From contig CM041465.1 in the NCBI GenBank assembly GCA_023213395.1, positions 250,363,741 to 250,427,740 of the forward strand: DNA of 64,000 bases, read 5' to 3'. This document shows, one piece after another, positions 50,501-61,289 of this stretch. The first letter of the stretch is position 1. The number at the start of each line of letters is the position of its first letter. This stretch comes from Cycas panzhihuaensis (taxonomy: Eukaryota > Cycadophyta). A program made the position numbers and the translations under genes. The notes below the pieces were generated by a model. That model saw only the letters and a list, made by a program, of their open reading frames with translations. It was not told the DNA's origin and made no database searches.

Positions 50501-51010
50501 TATTTTTTACTTACATACTTGTATCTGAGCTGCTCTTATGGAAACCATGCTTGTAAAGATAGTTATCTAATTTTGTATACCAAGCACAAGGAGCCTATTT
50601 CAAACCATATAGCACCTTTTTCAATTTATAGACCAAGTGCTCTTATCCCTATTTGATGTAACCCTTGAGTTATGATATATAGATTTCTTCTCATATTTCA
50701 CCATTCAAAAAGGCACTTTTGACATCTAGTTGGTATATCTTCCTATTCTTTTATACTGCCAGTGCTATTACTATTCTCATTATGTTTAGTTTATCCACAG
50801 GTGAAAGTTTCTTCATAATCCACTCCTATTGTTTATGTGTAGCCTTTTACAACTAGCCTAGCTTTATATTTTTCTATCTTCCCATTGGCTCCTTCCTTGA
50901 TTTTGTAGATCCATTTACAATTTACAACAGGCTTATTGGGTGGCAATTCAACTAGTTCCCAAGTCTGGTTTTTTATTATGGAGTCTAGTTTAGCATCCAT
51001 GGATTTTCTC
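50501..51010 (-). pseudogene. C3 reverse transcriptase, N-terminal part
   Basis: The minus strand near 50800-51010 gives AKLDSIIKNQTWELVELPPN, VVNCKWIYKIKEG, KIEKYKARLVVKG. Near 50690-50760 a DVKSAFLNGE-like block follows, and KKVLYGLK-APCAWY near 50560-50640. It joins the YVDD frame after an indel. Confidence 0.88.
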
Positions 51011-52140
51011 TATTCAATATGATCTTTTACCTCAGTATATAATTATGGCTCTACATGACTAATCAAGGCTTTATGTTTTTTACTCCTTATTCTGTGAGGA
51101 AGTATCTTCCATTTTCATTCCTTAATGGTTTTGAGGTACCATTTGGAACCCTGTTTGCTTTTTAGTTTCATCTATCCTTGATTCTTCATATTCTTTACCT
51201 TTTGGAGTGGAATCTCTATGAAAGGCTTAGGGTGAAATAGGTTCTTCTGAGATATCCTTCGATGTTATGTTGGATTCTTCTTCTGAAGGAGTGTCTAGAG
51301 AAGTTATTTAAGGTGTTTGTTTGATTACTTAGATCTGGTTTGTATCCTCTTCTTTATCTTCTTCGTTGAAGATGGCATCCTAACTTATATATATTTTGTT
51401 TATCTTTATATCTATGTATTTGTAGGCTTCGGAGATTTTATTGTAACCAATCATAATGCATTCCAAACTTTTTAAATCAAGATTTGTTCTTTTTTTGTCT
51501 AGTAGGTGAATAAATGCTTAACTATTGAAAACTTTCAGATGATTTACATCTAGCTTTCTTCCTGTCCATGCTTCTTTACGAGTAAGATGGTCCACTGCCT
51601 TGGTTGGGCTTCTATTTAGTAAGTAGAAAGTCCTATTGACTGCTTTAGCCCAATATATTTTTGGAACATTTTTCTCATGCATCATGCTTCAAGCCATTTC
51701 TATAAAGACTTTGTTTTTCCTTTTCATAAACCCATTAGATTGGGGTGTGTAGGGTATTGTAAATTGCCTCTTTATTCTATTAGTCATACAATATTCTAAA
51801 ATATCTTTGGAGATGTACTTACCTTTGCCATTATATCTTATGCACTTGATTCTTGCCTCTGCCTCTAGCTTTATTTGAGCTTTAAATTCTTTAAATACAT
51901 CATAGACTTTTGATGTATTATATAGGATGTAAACCTAGATTTTTTTGGTCAAATCATCTATGAATATGAGAAAGTATCTACATCCATTGATGGAATTTGG
52001 AGTGAATGGGCCACATGAGTCAGTATGAATTAGTTCTAATTTTTGTTGGGCTCGCCACTTGTTTTCTTAGAAGGGTAACTTATGTTGTTTTCCTGATTAG
52101 TAACTTTTACATATAAAATTATTAGATGTAATTAAGGATA
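51011..52140 (-). pseudogene. C3 integrase relic
   Basis: Minus-strand pieces include KCIRYNGKGKYISKDILEYC (about 51780-51850, in parts), FTIPYTPQSNGFMKRK (about 51700-51760) and NEKNVPKIYWAKAVNRTFYLLNRSPTKAV (about 51590-51670, split). Then come EAWTGRKLDVNHLKVF and LIGYNKISEAYKY near 51410-51570. These follow the copia integrase core and C-terminal block. Confidence 0.85.
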
Positions 52141-52146
52141 GACCAC

Positions 52147-52458
52147 TTACTCAACCTTCATATTTTTTAATTTGCCTATAGAAAGATGACCATACTTTAA
52201 ATACCATATTTTATCATTATGATTTACTATAGTACATGCTTTTACATTAAGTAAAACATAAGGTGAAAGTAGCCTATATAGGTCATTACTTTTAGCCCCT
52301 TTTGTAATTACATGGCCATTATTTTTCATATCAAGGATATAATAAAATCCTTTTTCATGAAAAATAGTATGTAACCCTTTTTTCCTAAGTTGGGAGATAG
52401 ATAATAGGTTCATTTTCAGACCTGAAATGAAGGGTACATTTCTATTTTTTTTTAACAT
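52147..52458 (-). pseudogene. C3 GAG-pre-integrase and zinc module
   Basis: The 103-codon frame reads NVPFISGLKMNLLSISQLRKKG (in part), then GHVITKGAKSNDLYRL and WYLKYGHLSIGKLKNM. It is the copia segment between protease and integrase (L---R-GH, zinc His residues). The frame ends at a stop before the core. Confidence 0.9.
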
Positions 52459-52900
52459 TATCCTACATTTGGATAGCTATAATTCCCACTCCTTTTATTT
52501 CAAGAGGATATTTGCCCCCTAATTCCACTTTTCTATATGAAGAGTATGGTCACATGTTTTCAAACCATTCTTCTCAGTTGGTCATGTGGCATGGTGCTCC
52601 TGAGTCAATATACCACACATCCTTGTCTTGGAGGCTTACTGTAAGCATGACAATGAAAGTTGTCTCTTCTTCTTCATCATCACCAGTCTATTCTTTACTG
52701 TAGTTTTCCATTGGGTGCTTCCCTCTCTAAATGTTTGCTTTCTTGACTAAGCATTAGTAAGGGAAATGTCCTAGTTGGCCACAATGATAGCACACATCAA
52801 ATCCCTACATGAACTTGTAAAATGACCAATCTTATCATAATTATAACAAATTCTTAGGGTTGTACTACATCCCTGTCCTCTTGCATCTTGCCAATGACTT
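52459..52900 (-). pseudogene. C3 protease and zinc-knuckle relic
   Basis: Near 52570-52605 the minus strand gives IDSGAPCHMTN, a copia protease with DSG intact. Near 52770-52855 two CCHC-type knuckles are visible: CYNYDKIGHFTSSC and CYHCGQLGHFPY, each with one Cys changed to Tyr. Confidence 0.85.
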
Positions 52901-53004
52901 TGTGATGGAGCATAAACTTTTGGAGTTTTCCCTCTTCCTCTACTTTGGCCTTTGGATCCTAAGTTTAGTCTAGAGGAAAATGCATCCTCATATCTTTTGT
53001 TCCT

Positions 53005-53580
53005 TTACTCTTGTCTTAGTAAGAATCTTGCCAGTGTATCTAATGTCATTATTATTATCTGATCAATGTTGGTGATGGTATTTATTATTACATCAAATAA
53101 TTTGGATAATTTGTTGGCCACCATTTCTACTAACTTTTGGTTGATAATTAGAGCACTGATACTAGAAAGATCATTTCTTAGTGAAATCACTTTATGCATA
53201 AATTTAGTGACAGTTTCAAACTCTTTCATATGGAGTTTAAATAATTCTTCTTTTAAGGCTACTATTTTGGCCTTATTTTTTTGCCCATACAAGTTCTTAA
53301 GGCATTTCCAAATACTTGTAGTGGAAGATAGATTCTCAACATATATAAGAAGGGTATCTGATATTGAAAGTTTTAATATTATAACCCTGCACTATCCTAT
53401 TATTCCTAGTTAGTTAACTTAGTCCTAGTAGTCTTGGGTTTAGCTTCAGTTCCTGTCGTAATTCTCTAAGTATTTTTAGCTCTCAAGAGTGTTTCTATTT
53501 TTATTTTCTAAATATGATAGTTGTTGTCAATAAGTTTATCACCATCAAACAAGGCTAAGATAGATGAAGTCATCTTAGAA
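53005..53580 (-). pseudogene. C3 gag (UBN2-type) relic
   Basis: A 95-codon frame at 53005-53292 reads KAKIVALKEELFKLHMKEFE, VTKFMHKVISLRNDLSS and NKLSKLFDVIINTI, which matches copia gag (L---L---KM-EG-----H---F--L---L). The N-terminal part up to about 53580 is broken. The plus-strand frame at 53066-53413 is its antisense shadow. Confidence 0.88.
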
Positions 53581-54255
53581 TGAAGAACAGCCGTCTAAAA
53601 ACCTTAGGTTATATAACTATACGGAATTTATACAACATCCTAACTATACAGAATGGTACATAATGTACCTCAAAAGGAAGGTCTTTTTAAATTGATTCTG
53701 AATCTAAAATTATTTTTTTAGAACTATCTTTCAATCTCCAGGAAAATAACTCGAAAGCCAGAGAGGGGCAATTAGGGTTTTCAGGAATAATCCTTCAAAA
53801 ATCTAAAAATACTCCATAAAAATTGATTAAAAAAATCTCAAAATCTTTGAAAGACTAAATCTCAGAGTTTATGATAGATTTCACCTAGAGAAAACTAAGA
53901 TTTTTGTAGTAGATCTCTTTAAACCTGTGTGGGTAGAAAATTAGCCCAAAGTACTTCAAGATGACCTCAAATGATGTCATGCTAGTTGAGAGAAATGATG
54001 CCCTAGATGAGATCTATCTCCTCACCAATTTTTGTCTAATTCTTAATACTTGCAGAAGACCACATTCATACGGTTCCATACAGGTCCTTTCCTAACTACT
54101 TCTGTAGTGTTATTCACTCTTCAAAAGAACTTCAACCTTTCTCCTTCCTCCTTTTGCTCTAAAGCCTCTCTTCTTTCTCCTTTTGCTCTGAATTTCTTGA
54201 AATGTCTAACAGACAATTAAGACCCTGCTTCTCCAGATCAAATAAGCAGTCAGAC

Positions 54256-54476
54256 CTACTTTGATACCATGTTAGATTAACAATGGAATGATAGATGAGT
54301 AATTATTGAATGAGTATTATCAAGATTACTAGTGAATAAATGCATTTAGGGTTTATAACTCCCCTTAAACTAACTTGTAACAGAAACATTACATCATAAC
54401 ACGTGTCCTTCAGTTACATAACATACATGCGTAGAACTTTATCTAAAGACCTTAGATAAAATATTACACCCCAATA
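54256..54476 (-). repeat. C3 primer-binding site and 5' LTR (right)
   Basis: The minus strand reads ...TCTAACA at 54270, then TGGTATCAAAGTAG (54256-54269). A leader of about 0.65 kb (53600-54255) without coding lies before gag. Confidence 0.93.
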
Positions 54477-54483
54477 TTTTCTA

Positions 54484-54818
54484 AGGAATAGAGGGAATAT
54501 AATGATCCCTAAATTATTATTAAATTAAAAGTCTATTTTTACTATTAAAAAGTTAAATTTTCATTATTATTATTATGAAGTGGAAGTTGGTATTTTTAAT
54601 ATTATTATAAAGTTGGTTTTTAAAGGAGGGATATTTTAATACCTATAAATAGATGGAGCCCTACCTCATTATGTATACTTATTTCTATTTGATATAATAG
54701 ATTAACATCCTAAATTTTTGACACTTTATTGCCTAGAAATTTGGCTTTTCTATTTCAACTTTTATTATTAGTTTATTATTTTAAACTTTCTTATTATTTT
54801 AGATTTTTCTCTACTATA
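54484..54818 (+). repeat. G2 polypurine tract and 3' LTR
   Basis: AGGAATAGAGGGAA (54484-54497) precedes the LTR. It keeps the ACCTATAAATAGATGGAGCC segment of the 5' LTR and is about 30 bp longer through a local TTATTATTTT expansion. Confidence 0.8.
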
Positions 54819-56700
54819 ACTATCATTGCATCATAACTATTCTTATCATAGATATCCCTCTCTACAAACTCACTTTCTTACAAAACGCACATATGCATAC
54901 TTAGTATGATGTTGATGTGCGGTCTCCATCTAATAGACCATGCTCCTTCACAACATCCTTCCTTTGCACTTTACCCTTTACAACTCAATGTCACATACCA
55001 CTTATTCATAGGATTTACATTGCCTTTACTTATAACTTCATCTATTAGTATCTCCTTTGTATGATTAACCCACTTATGAGTGGAATTTGATGTGACCATA
55101 TGTCCTTAATCTAATGATTAACACTTACTTATGACTTACTCTCTTCATGAACTTCTATTTTGTGACTTCTCTTCTCTGTGGGGCTCTTTAATGGTCACCA
55201 TGTCTCTCTAATCAAATGATTTTCATTCTATTATAGCCTCTTCTCTCATGAACTCTTCATTCATTCAAACTCATGTATACCTATAAGTTTTACCCTACAC
55301 GATGCCTCTTAATCAATGCTAAGTGTCCTTTGATCTGGTAATTATTGCTTACTCGTAACTTCACTTATTCATAGCCTTTTATCCTTTTTTCCTTATCTCC
55401 CTTATGATTATCACTATTATGTAGACCTTAGATGTATATGAACTATATAATTATCCAATAGTTTCAATGTCATAACACTTCATTTTACTCATGCTTATAA
55501 CCTTTACTCTTTATGACTACCTGTCTCCCTTATAACTTGTGAATTGTAAGCTGCAATATTACTCAATCCTTTGTCCTTTATCCTTTCACTTTCATTTCTC
55601 TATAAGTACTTCCATGTGACGTTCTTTATCACTACCATCTATATGTTCATTGACAACCATATTTACATCGAGATTTCTATACCTTATAGATCCTCTTTCT
55701 CATTAGTTATAAAATTGTCATTCGTATTTTAGTGAAAGGCTAATGTGAGAAGTCTTTAACTCCAAAACACTCCACTACATATTTTTCCTTGAGTACTCAT
55801 AGTCATAGGGATGCTCCCATATCATTCTTCTCCTATTATAAAAATTTTGTACTCCAATTCAAAGGCTCTACTCTTGCCTACCATGCTTTTACTATACTTA
55901 ACCTTCCTTCTTTTGAGTTACTATCTTAAGAAATGTCTTTAACTACACTCATTTTTGCTACAACTAACATCTTATAGAAACAAAGAGATTAACAAAACAA
56001 TAAAATAATTTTATCTCTATAAATACTCTTTTGTCTATAGACACCACTTCTCCTTTCTTTTAATTCAAAAAGTAGTTATTCCTCATGGATCAAGTACTTT
56101 ATCTTAGACACTCAATTATCATTGTATCATCTTTGATTTCTCAACCTTTAAGCTCCTTTACTCATGCTTCATATCCTTCCTAGGATGTTCATCCTATACC
56201 TCCTCTCCTCATTGTGTATAATCACAAATATCATTCTTATAAACCTTATGCATTCCCTTCCTAGCAGAAATGTACTTCTCCTCCTCTATTTTCTCCTCTA
56301 TCTTCTCTGTCTCTTCTAAATCCACTATAATACTTCTTGTGCCAAAATCCATATAAGATAATACAAATTCATGGTTGCCACTTGAATTATTCCACTTCTC
56401 TATCTTCTTCATCTTCTTTAAGGCCCATGCCTCTACAAACTTCCACACATCATCATTTAGAATGCTTCTATATCTATTTTAGTTACTCTCATCAATAACT
56501 ATTTCATTCACTTTCTCCTTCAAGCAAAATTTCTCTTTGTTTATCATAAGCCTCCCTTCAATTATCTCCTTCACTTCATTGTCCTCTAAGTATACATATG
56601 TAGTTTCCATAACTATATTCTTTTTTATGGTCTCATCCTCTTCAACATTCTTTTCAATATTAACATCTTCTCTTCCTTTATCTACTACTTCTTTTAAAAG
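54819..56700 (-). other. A2 internal region, resumed
   Basis: It follows A1 5540-5724 and then 11333-12945 without the G3 element. This confirms the empty site of G3. On the minus strand at 56209-56448 an open frame of 79 codons (WKFVEAWALKKMKK, then DLEETEKIEEKIEEEKY) is the counterpart of the A1 acidic ORF. Function unknown. Confidence 0.75.
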
Positions 56701-57440
56701 AAGATATTAATTTCAATTTTATATTTTTATATCTACTTCTTTTCAATATTAATATCTTCTTTTTTCACCATTAATTTTATCTTCTTTCTACAGGTGAAGG
56801 TAGAAACTGTCTCTATGTGTTTTGCATCGAGTTAATTTTATCATACAATCAATCTAATACAATTTACGTTACTTGTCTACATGCTTCCTACAAAGCTCTA
56901 TTATGGGATTAACATGTGGGTGATTTTTAAGAGGTTACATCTCTATGCTTTACAAGTCACCTTCTTTGACTAGACATGCTTTACATTTCATATCTATGTG
57001 GTAGTGATTATCCTCTTCTAATTAGCAATATCTCTCTACGAGTTTCCCACTCATCTCCTTTGTCTTGAATCAATTTGTAAGTTTGTGCAAAGTTTCTCCA
57101 TTGTATGTAGGGCCAATGATGCCAACCATGGTATTTGATTTATGTGTCAATGACATACATAGTTGTCAAGTAATTAGTTTTACACACTTTGCATCTTTTA
57201 AGTTGTCCTTATCAAGTTAAGGGCATTAATTACTTGCTTCTAATGTGTTATGTTGCTTCTTTTGCTTACCATCACCCCAAAGGTGATCCTCATGGGATCA
57301 AATGGATTCTTTCCTATTGTTAATATTAGATACATTCATATAATCATGGCTACAAAATGAATTAAGTGCATTTTGGTAGCCCTTCTTATTCTATACAATG
57401 CTACTTGCCTTTATCTATGATTCTCCTTTGGGTTGTATAG
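56701..57440 (-). pseudogene. Unidentified coding-like stretch
   Basis: On the minus strand between about 57140 and 56880 one frame runs with only sense codons and TAA or TAG interruptions: TMVGIIGPTYNGETLHKL, KEMSGKLVERYC, LEEDNHYHIDMKCKACLVK, PLKNHPHVNP and LCRKHVDK. The composition (CKAC pairs, His-rich) looks protein-derived, but I do not recognise the family. It may belong to the element whose primer-binding site is at 58703-58720. Confidence 0.4.
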
Positions 57441-57445
57441 AGTGA

Positions 57446-57457
57446 CTCTCTCTCTCT

Positions 57458-57492
<35 letters not shown>
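57446..57492. repeat. CT then TA microsatellite
   Basis: CT units (57446-57460) pass into TA units (57461-57492). Confidence 0.95.
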
Positions 57493-57493
<1 letters not shown>

Positions 57494-58702
57494 CTTTTAT
57501 ATAAAGCATATAAAACATGGATTTCATATTACCACCAAATAGCAAGGAAATAACTATACAGTGAGGAAATGGCTATACATTTTAAAACCTTGGAGGATTT
57601 CTAGGTTTAAAGCATAAACAAACACATATTTTCTCTTTTCAGATTTCCATAAATTTTTTTGTTAACATATATTCTTGTACTACTACAACATATTATGGAA
57701 ATATTATAAATAAATCCAAACTAAAACAGAAATATATTTGAAGATTTTTTACCCTAAAGGGTATATACTTTTATCACTCAAACCCTCTCATATTTAAGAC
57801 TAATTGATACATACAATTTTTTTTTTAATTGTTTTAAATAAAAAACATATCTTGGAAACAAAAAATATGAGAATGGTTATCAAGAAATTTTTAAAGTTTT
57901 GATAACCTTCTTATGGCCTCAGAATTGGCAGTAGATCCTAATTATAGGACACCTACAAAGGCCTCCAAATTGAGGTTGAAAATATGCTATATAAATCTTT
58001 TTTACCATTTCTTTTTCAATAGAGTGGCTGCCACTATAGGGTGATCAAGCCTATATGAGCAGATGATCTACTCTCTTTTCTTTTTTCAAAATAATAGATT
58101 TAAGGTCATATTTTATGACCTCTAAAATAGAACCTACATATAATTTTTTATGGTGCCACATGTACTTAATAATGGTCACAAAAGTATTTTGATACATCAA
58201 GAAACCTTGTTATTTTTACCATATTCTGCCTCTTTCTACAATTCCAAATAGGCTCTATAATAGCTTCAAAATAGTTCTTTTAGTAATTTTGAACTACTCC
58301 AAAATAAGCTTGTAACAACCTTTAAAAATAACTCCAAAATATACCTTCAAATCAACTTTTATTTATAACTGGAAATATGATGAAAGAACTTATGAAACAT
58401 GCTTTAAACAACCTTTAAACAACTTGAAAATTAAGTATTGTAACAACATCAAGAAACCCCTTAAAATGACTCAAAATTAGCAATAAAATTACCCCATAAA
58501 CTTCGAAAGACAATAATAATAATACCCTCTAAATGTGCATAAAATATATTAAAATATAACCCTCAAATATCTTGAAAAAGATTCTTCAAATGAATAAATC
58601 AAGTCACTGAAACGTGCACAAAATTAGGTTCTTAAACAACATTGAAATGGCTCTAAAGGATGAATAAAATAGGCTTAAGAAATATGCCCTCAAAATTTTG
58701 AA
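57493..58702 (-). other. AT-rich internal or leader sequence of an unpaired LTR element
   Basis: No coding motif. Phrases such as AACTCCAAAAT and ACAACCTTTAAA recur loosely. Its position just inside a primer-binding site suggests an element leader read on the minus strand. Confidence 0.4.
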
Positions 58703-59200
58703 CCTTGTGCTCTGATATCATGTTAAGATTTAGAATGTAGCACATAACAATGGATAAATGAGGGTGAGTGAAAGAATGATAAAATGAATCACTAGAATGA
58801 TAAAGCATATATAAGGTAACATGATGAATTAGGAAAAATAGGAAACTTTAAATTAACATAAAGATGATATATATACTTATAGTATAACTCACCACATGTG
58901 TGAAAACCCTAAAAATCAACTATTGTGTATTATTACACATTTCTATATGGCACACAACTCAAAGAGACCTATAATATAAAATATAAATAAATTAGAGAGT
59001 GTGTGAATGGGGGTTGAATATATAATTAGATATTACATTCAACACACATTGATTAGAGGATTTACAACTTGATTACAATATAAGAAACATAATCTTAGCA
59101 TGGCATCCACAGGATGTAAGATATTGAGTTGACTATAAGCATTGGCCTCCACTCATATTTAATGCTAGTGTAGTTTATTTGTAAGTAATTATTGATTCTT
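58703..59200 (-). repeat. Primer-binding site and unpaired 5' LTR
   Basis: The minus strand reads ...AAATCTTAACA (LTR end at 58721) followed by TGATATCAGAGCACAAGG, which matches the initiator-tRNA-Met type site TGGTATCAGAGC with one change. The LTR should extend right to an unknown point, perhaps near 59100-59200. No second copy was found in the window. Confidence 0.55.
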
Positions 59201-60260
59201 TGAATTAAATTGTAATTGTATAGGGAAAATAAGCTATATTTTAATTAATATGGCTAATCTAAAGGGGATCCTCATTTTGTCTATATATCAATGTTAAATG
59301 GGTGGCGTTGAAGAATAAGATTATACTTTGAAGCAATCTACTTTTGATGTGGGATAGGTAGTGAAAGAGTGTCATTCTATGATAAAGTTATAGAAAGGCC
59401 TAATAGTGACAAAGTGTTAATTAGGTGTACATACTTTAGTATGCTTAGTCACTTTAGGGAAGGGAATGATTTTAAGTATTAAAAGGAGAAAAATAATGGG
59501 ATTTAGTTTAAAAAACTAAAAGTCTATATATAACTAAATCACATTTATCAAACTATAGTGATTAGGTCTTTGATCTTAATCAATTGAATATTTAATAGCC
59601 TTAAATGATCATGTCTTATTTGTAATATATAAGGAAAATAATGAAATATGATCCTTTATGAATTTAACCATTTTTTTCCTATTGCTTTTATTCTTCTTTA
59701 TTTTAGAACAATCTAGTTAACCAACAAGCAATAATTATCCCTGAAAATGAGGTGGTCTGGTAATACCTTCTAGTAACACTACCTTATTATGTTTTCACTC
59801 TAGTTATTAGACATATATTTAGCATTCCTATCCTTGCAATTAAGTTAACAACATTAGGCATGTCACTCTTCTTAGTATAATAAGTAGTGTGTAGAAGGCC
59901 TTGTGATAGGTTAAGTATCTAATAAAAATTGAATAGATATCCAATGAGATATTAGTGAGATAGAGCTAGCAATAATATAAATAATGGTAATGTTAAGTTG
60001 ATCTAAGATTCTTTTGAAGAATGATAAACCTTAATCATTCCCTAATAAGAAAGGAATGATGGATGAATAGTTTAATAATTAGAAGATTTGTTAAAGAATC
60101 CTTGTCTCTTCTAAATAAATTAGAAATGAATGTTGTAGTAAAATTAAATCATGACTTGTCCATTTTATTTGTATGAGAACTAACCCCTCAACCCCAATTA
60201 AAAAAAAAAAAGGTATCATTCAAAAGAAATAAAAGGGGATTTATTTTCCATTACTTCCCT
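59201..60260. other. AT-rich sequence, nothing recognised
   Basis: No coding, LTR or repeat structure could be supported. It may be the internal end of the element whose polypurine tract lies at 60264. Confidence 0.4.
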
Positions 60261-60263
60261 CTA

Positions 60264-61000
60264 CTAAGAGGGGGTGTATTGTTGATGTTATAAATAATTC
60301 AAGAGATCTTGATAAAATAAGTTAGAATTTATACTAATCAAAAGAAATTAAAATCAACAATGATTAAAAGAAATTAAAATTGTTATTAATAAAAAGAAAT
60401 AAAAATAGAACTTGACTTTTAAATATCAAAAGAGATATAATAAAATCTAATTTATCTAAGACAAATCAATATAAATGTAATGGAATAGAGTATACTTCCT
60501 TTATTATTATTCTAAGATATATATAAAACAATACTGCTTAAAATATGCCATGGTATGGTTACACATATTCTAATTCTCTACCATAAGTGAATAAATAAAA
60601 AATAGATATTAAAAAAATATTGAAATCACCTGATTAGAATCAAAGGTGAATATGTATATTTGTTCTCATACTCTAAGATAGAATAAATAAACAAAAGTTA
60701 AATTTAATCCATGTAATTAAAATTCTTTGACATATCAATGAAAGTAGTTATAAACAAATAGTGGGTAAGAATACATAATGGATTATGAATAGTGTACCTT
60801 CAACAAAAGTGTAAATATCAATACTTTGGTTGAAGTTTATTTTGTTAGTTCCTATCGAAGAAATTAGTTTTCTTAAGAAAATTGGTATTTTGAGAGAGAA
60901 TTAGAAAGTTAATTTTAAAAAAAAAACTATAAATAGAGAAACTTTATTTATTTGTAAGTATATTAGAGAATTTAATATTTTATGCGACTCATGGCTTAAT
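60264..61000 (+). repeat. Polypurine tract followed by candidate LTR
   Basis: CTAAGAGGGGG (60264-60274) is directly followed by TGTATTGTTGATGTTATAAA, the typical join of polypurine tract and 3' LTR on the + strand. The right border is not defined and there is no second copy in the window. Confidence 0.45.
60338..60410. repeat. Short degenerate tandem repeat
   Basis: Three units of about 26-28 bp share AAAAGAAATTAAAAT (third unit AAAAGAAATAAAAAT). It lies inside the candidate LTR. Confidence 0.75.
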
Positions 61001-61289
61001 GTCATTAGAACGTACTATGCCAACTAGGAAGACATCCTTGCCTTAAAGAGGGCGTTATATATAGAATTTCATCTGTTATGATTATTTATATTGCTATTAT
61101 AATTTTAAATTAGTGCTACAAATCATAATATTATTTTGTGGATAAATTATCTTGGCTTTATGGTGAAATTTTGCTATGATGAAGATGATAATCTTATGTA
61201 TGCACGCTAAATTACTATTATTTTCAAATTTTCTTTGTGATTATTATAATTTCTATCATATTGCTATAACTACTATGAAAATTACTAGC

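Larger units (their letters stand above)
49318..54476 (-). mobile_element. C3: Ty1/copia retrotransposon inserted in G2
   Basis: Two 207-bp LTRs (49318-49524 and 54270-54476) and the perfect target duplication TTTTC (49313-49317, 54477-54481) define it. The primer-binding site on the right sets minus orientation. Gag, protease, integrase, RT and RNase H occur in Ty1/copia order. LTR divergence is moderate and several frames are still long, so it is younger than most inserts but older than G4. Confidence 0.95.
46761..54818 (+). mobile_element. G2: gag-only LTR element (Tat-like end), interrupted by C3
   Basis: LTRs at about 46761-47052 and 54498-54818 share TAATGATCCCTAA, a TATTATTATTATGAAGTGGAA phrase (split), ACCTATAAATAGA-GGAGCCCTACC and the ending CTACTA-A. 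A primer-binding site follows the left LTR. After removing C3 only about 2.5 kb of internal sequence is left, with a gag-like frame and no pol motif. The right end (GAGGGTGAAGTATTTTCTAA, then GGAATAGAGGGAA) resembles the 3' ends of Tat-group gypsy elements. No clear target duplication was seen. Confidence 0.8.
45899..56700 (-). mobile_element. A2: second copy of the A internal region, interrupted by G2
   Basis: Starts with a pyrimidine run equivalent to that beside the A1 left LTR, then follows A1 4690-5500 (TTCTTCTCCTTCTACTATAG in both). It breaks at about 46760 for G2 and resumes at 54819, matching A1 5540-5724 and 11333-12945. At about 56700 it stops matching A1, before the gag core. No LTR is directly attached on either side; the LTR at 14188-14724 may be its 3' LTR, separated by G0. 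Confidence 0.75.

Noticed and set aside
53066-53413. 115-codon frame on the + strand
   Set aside because: Antisense shadow of the C3 gag.
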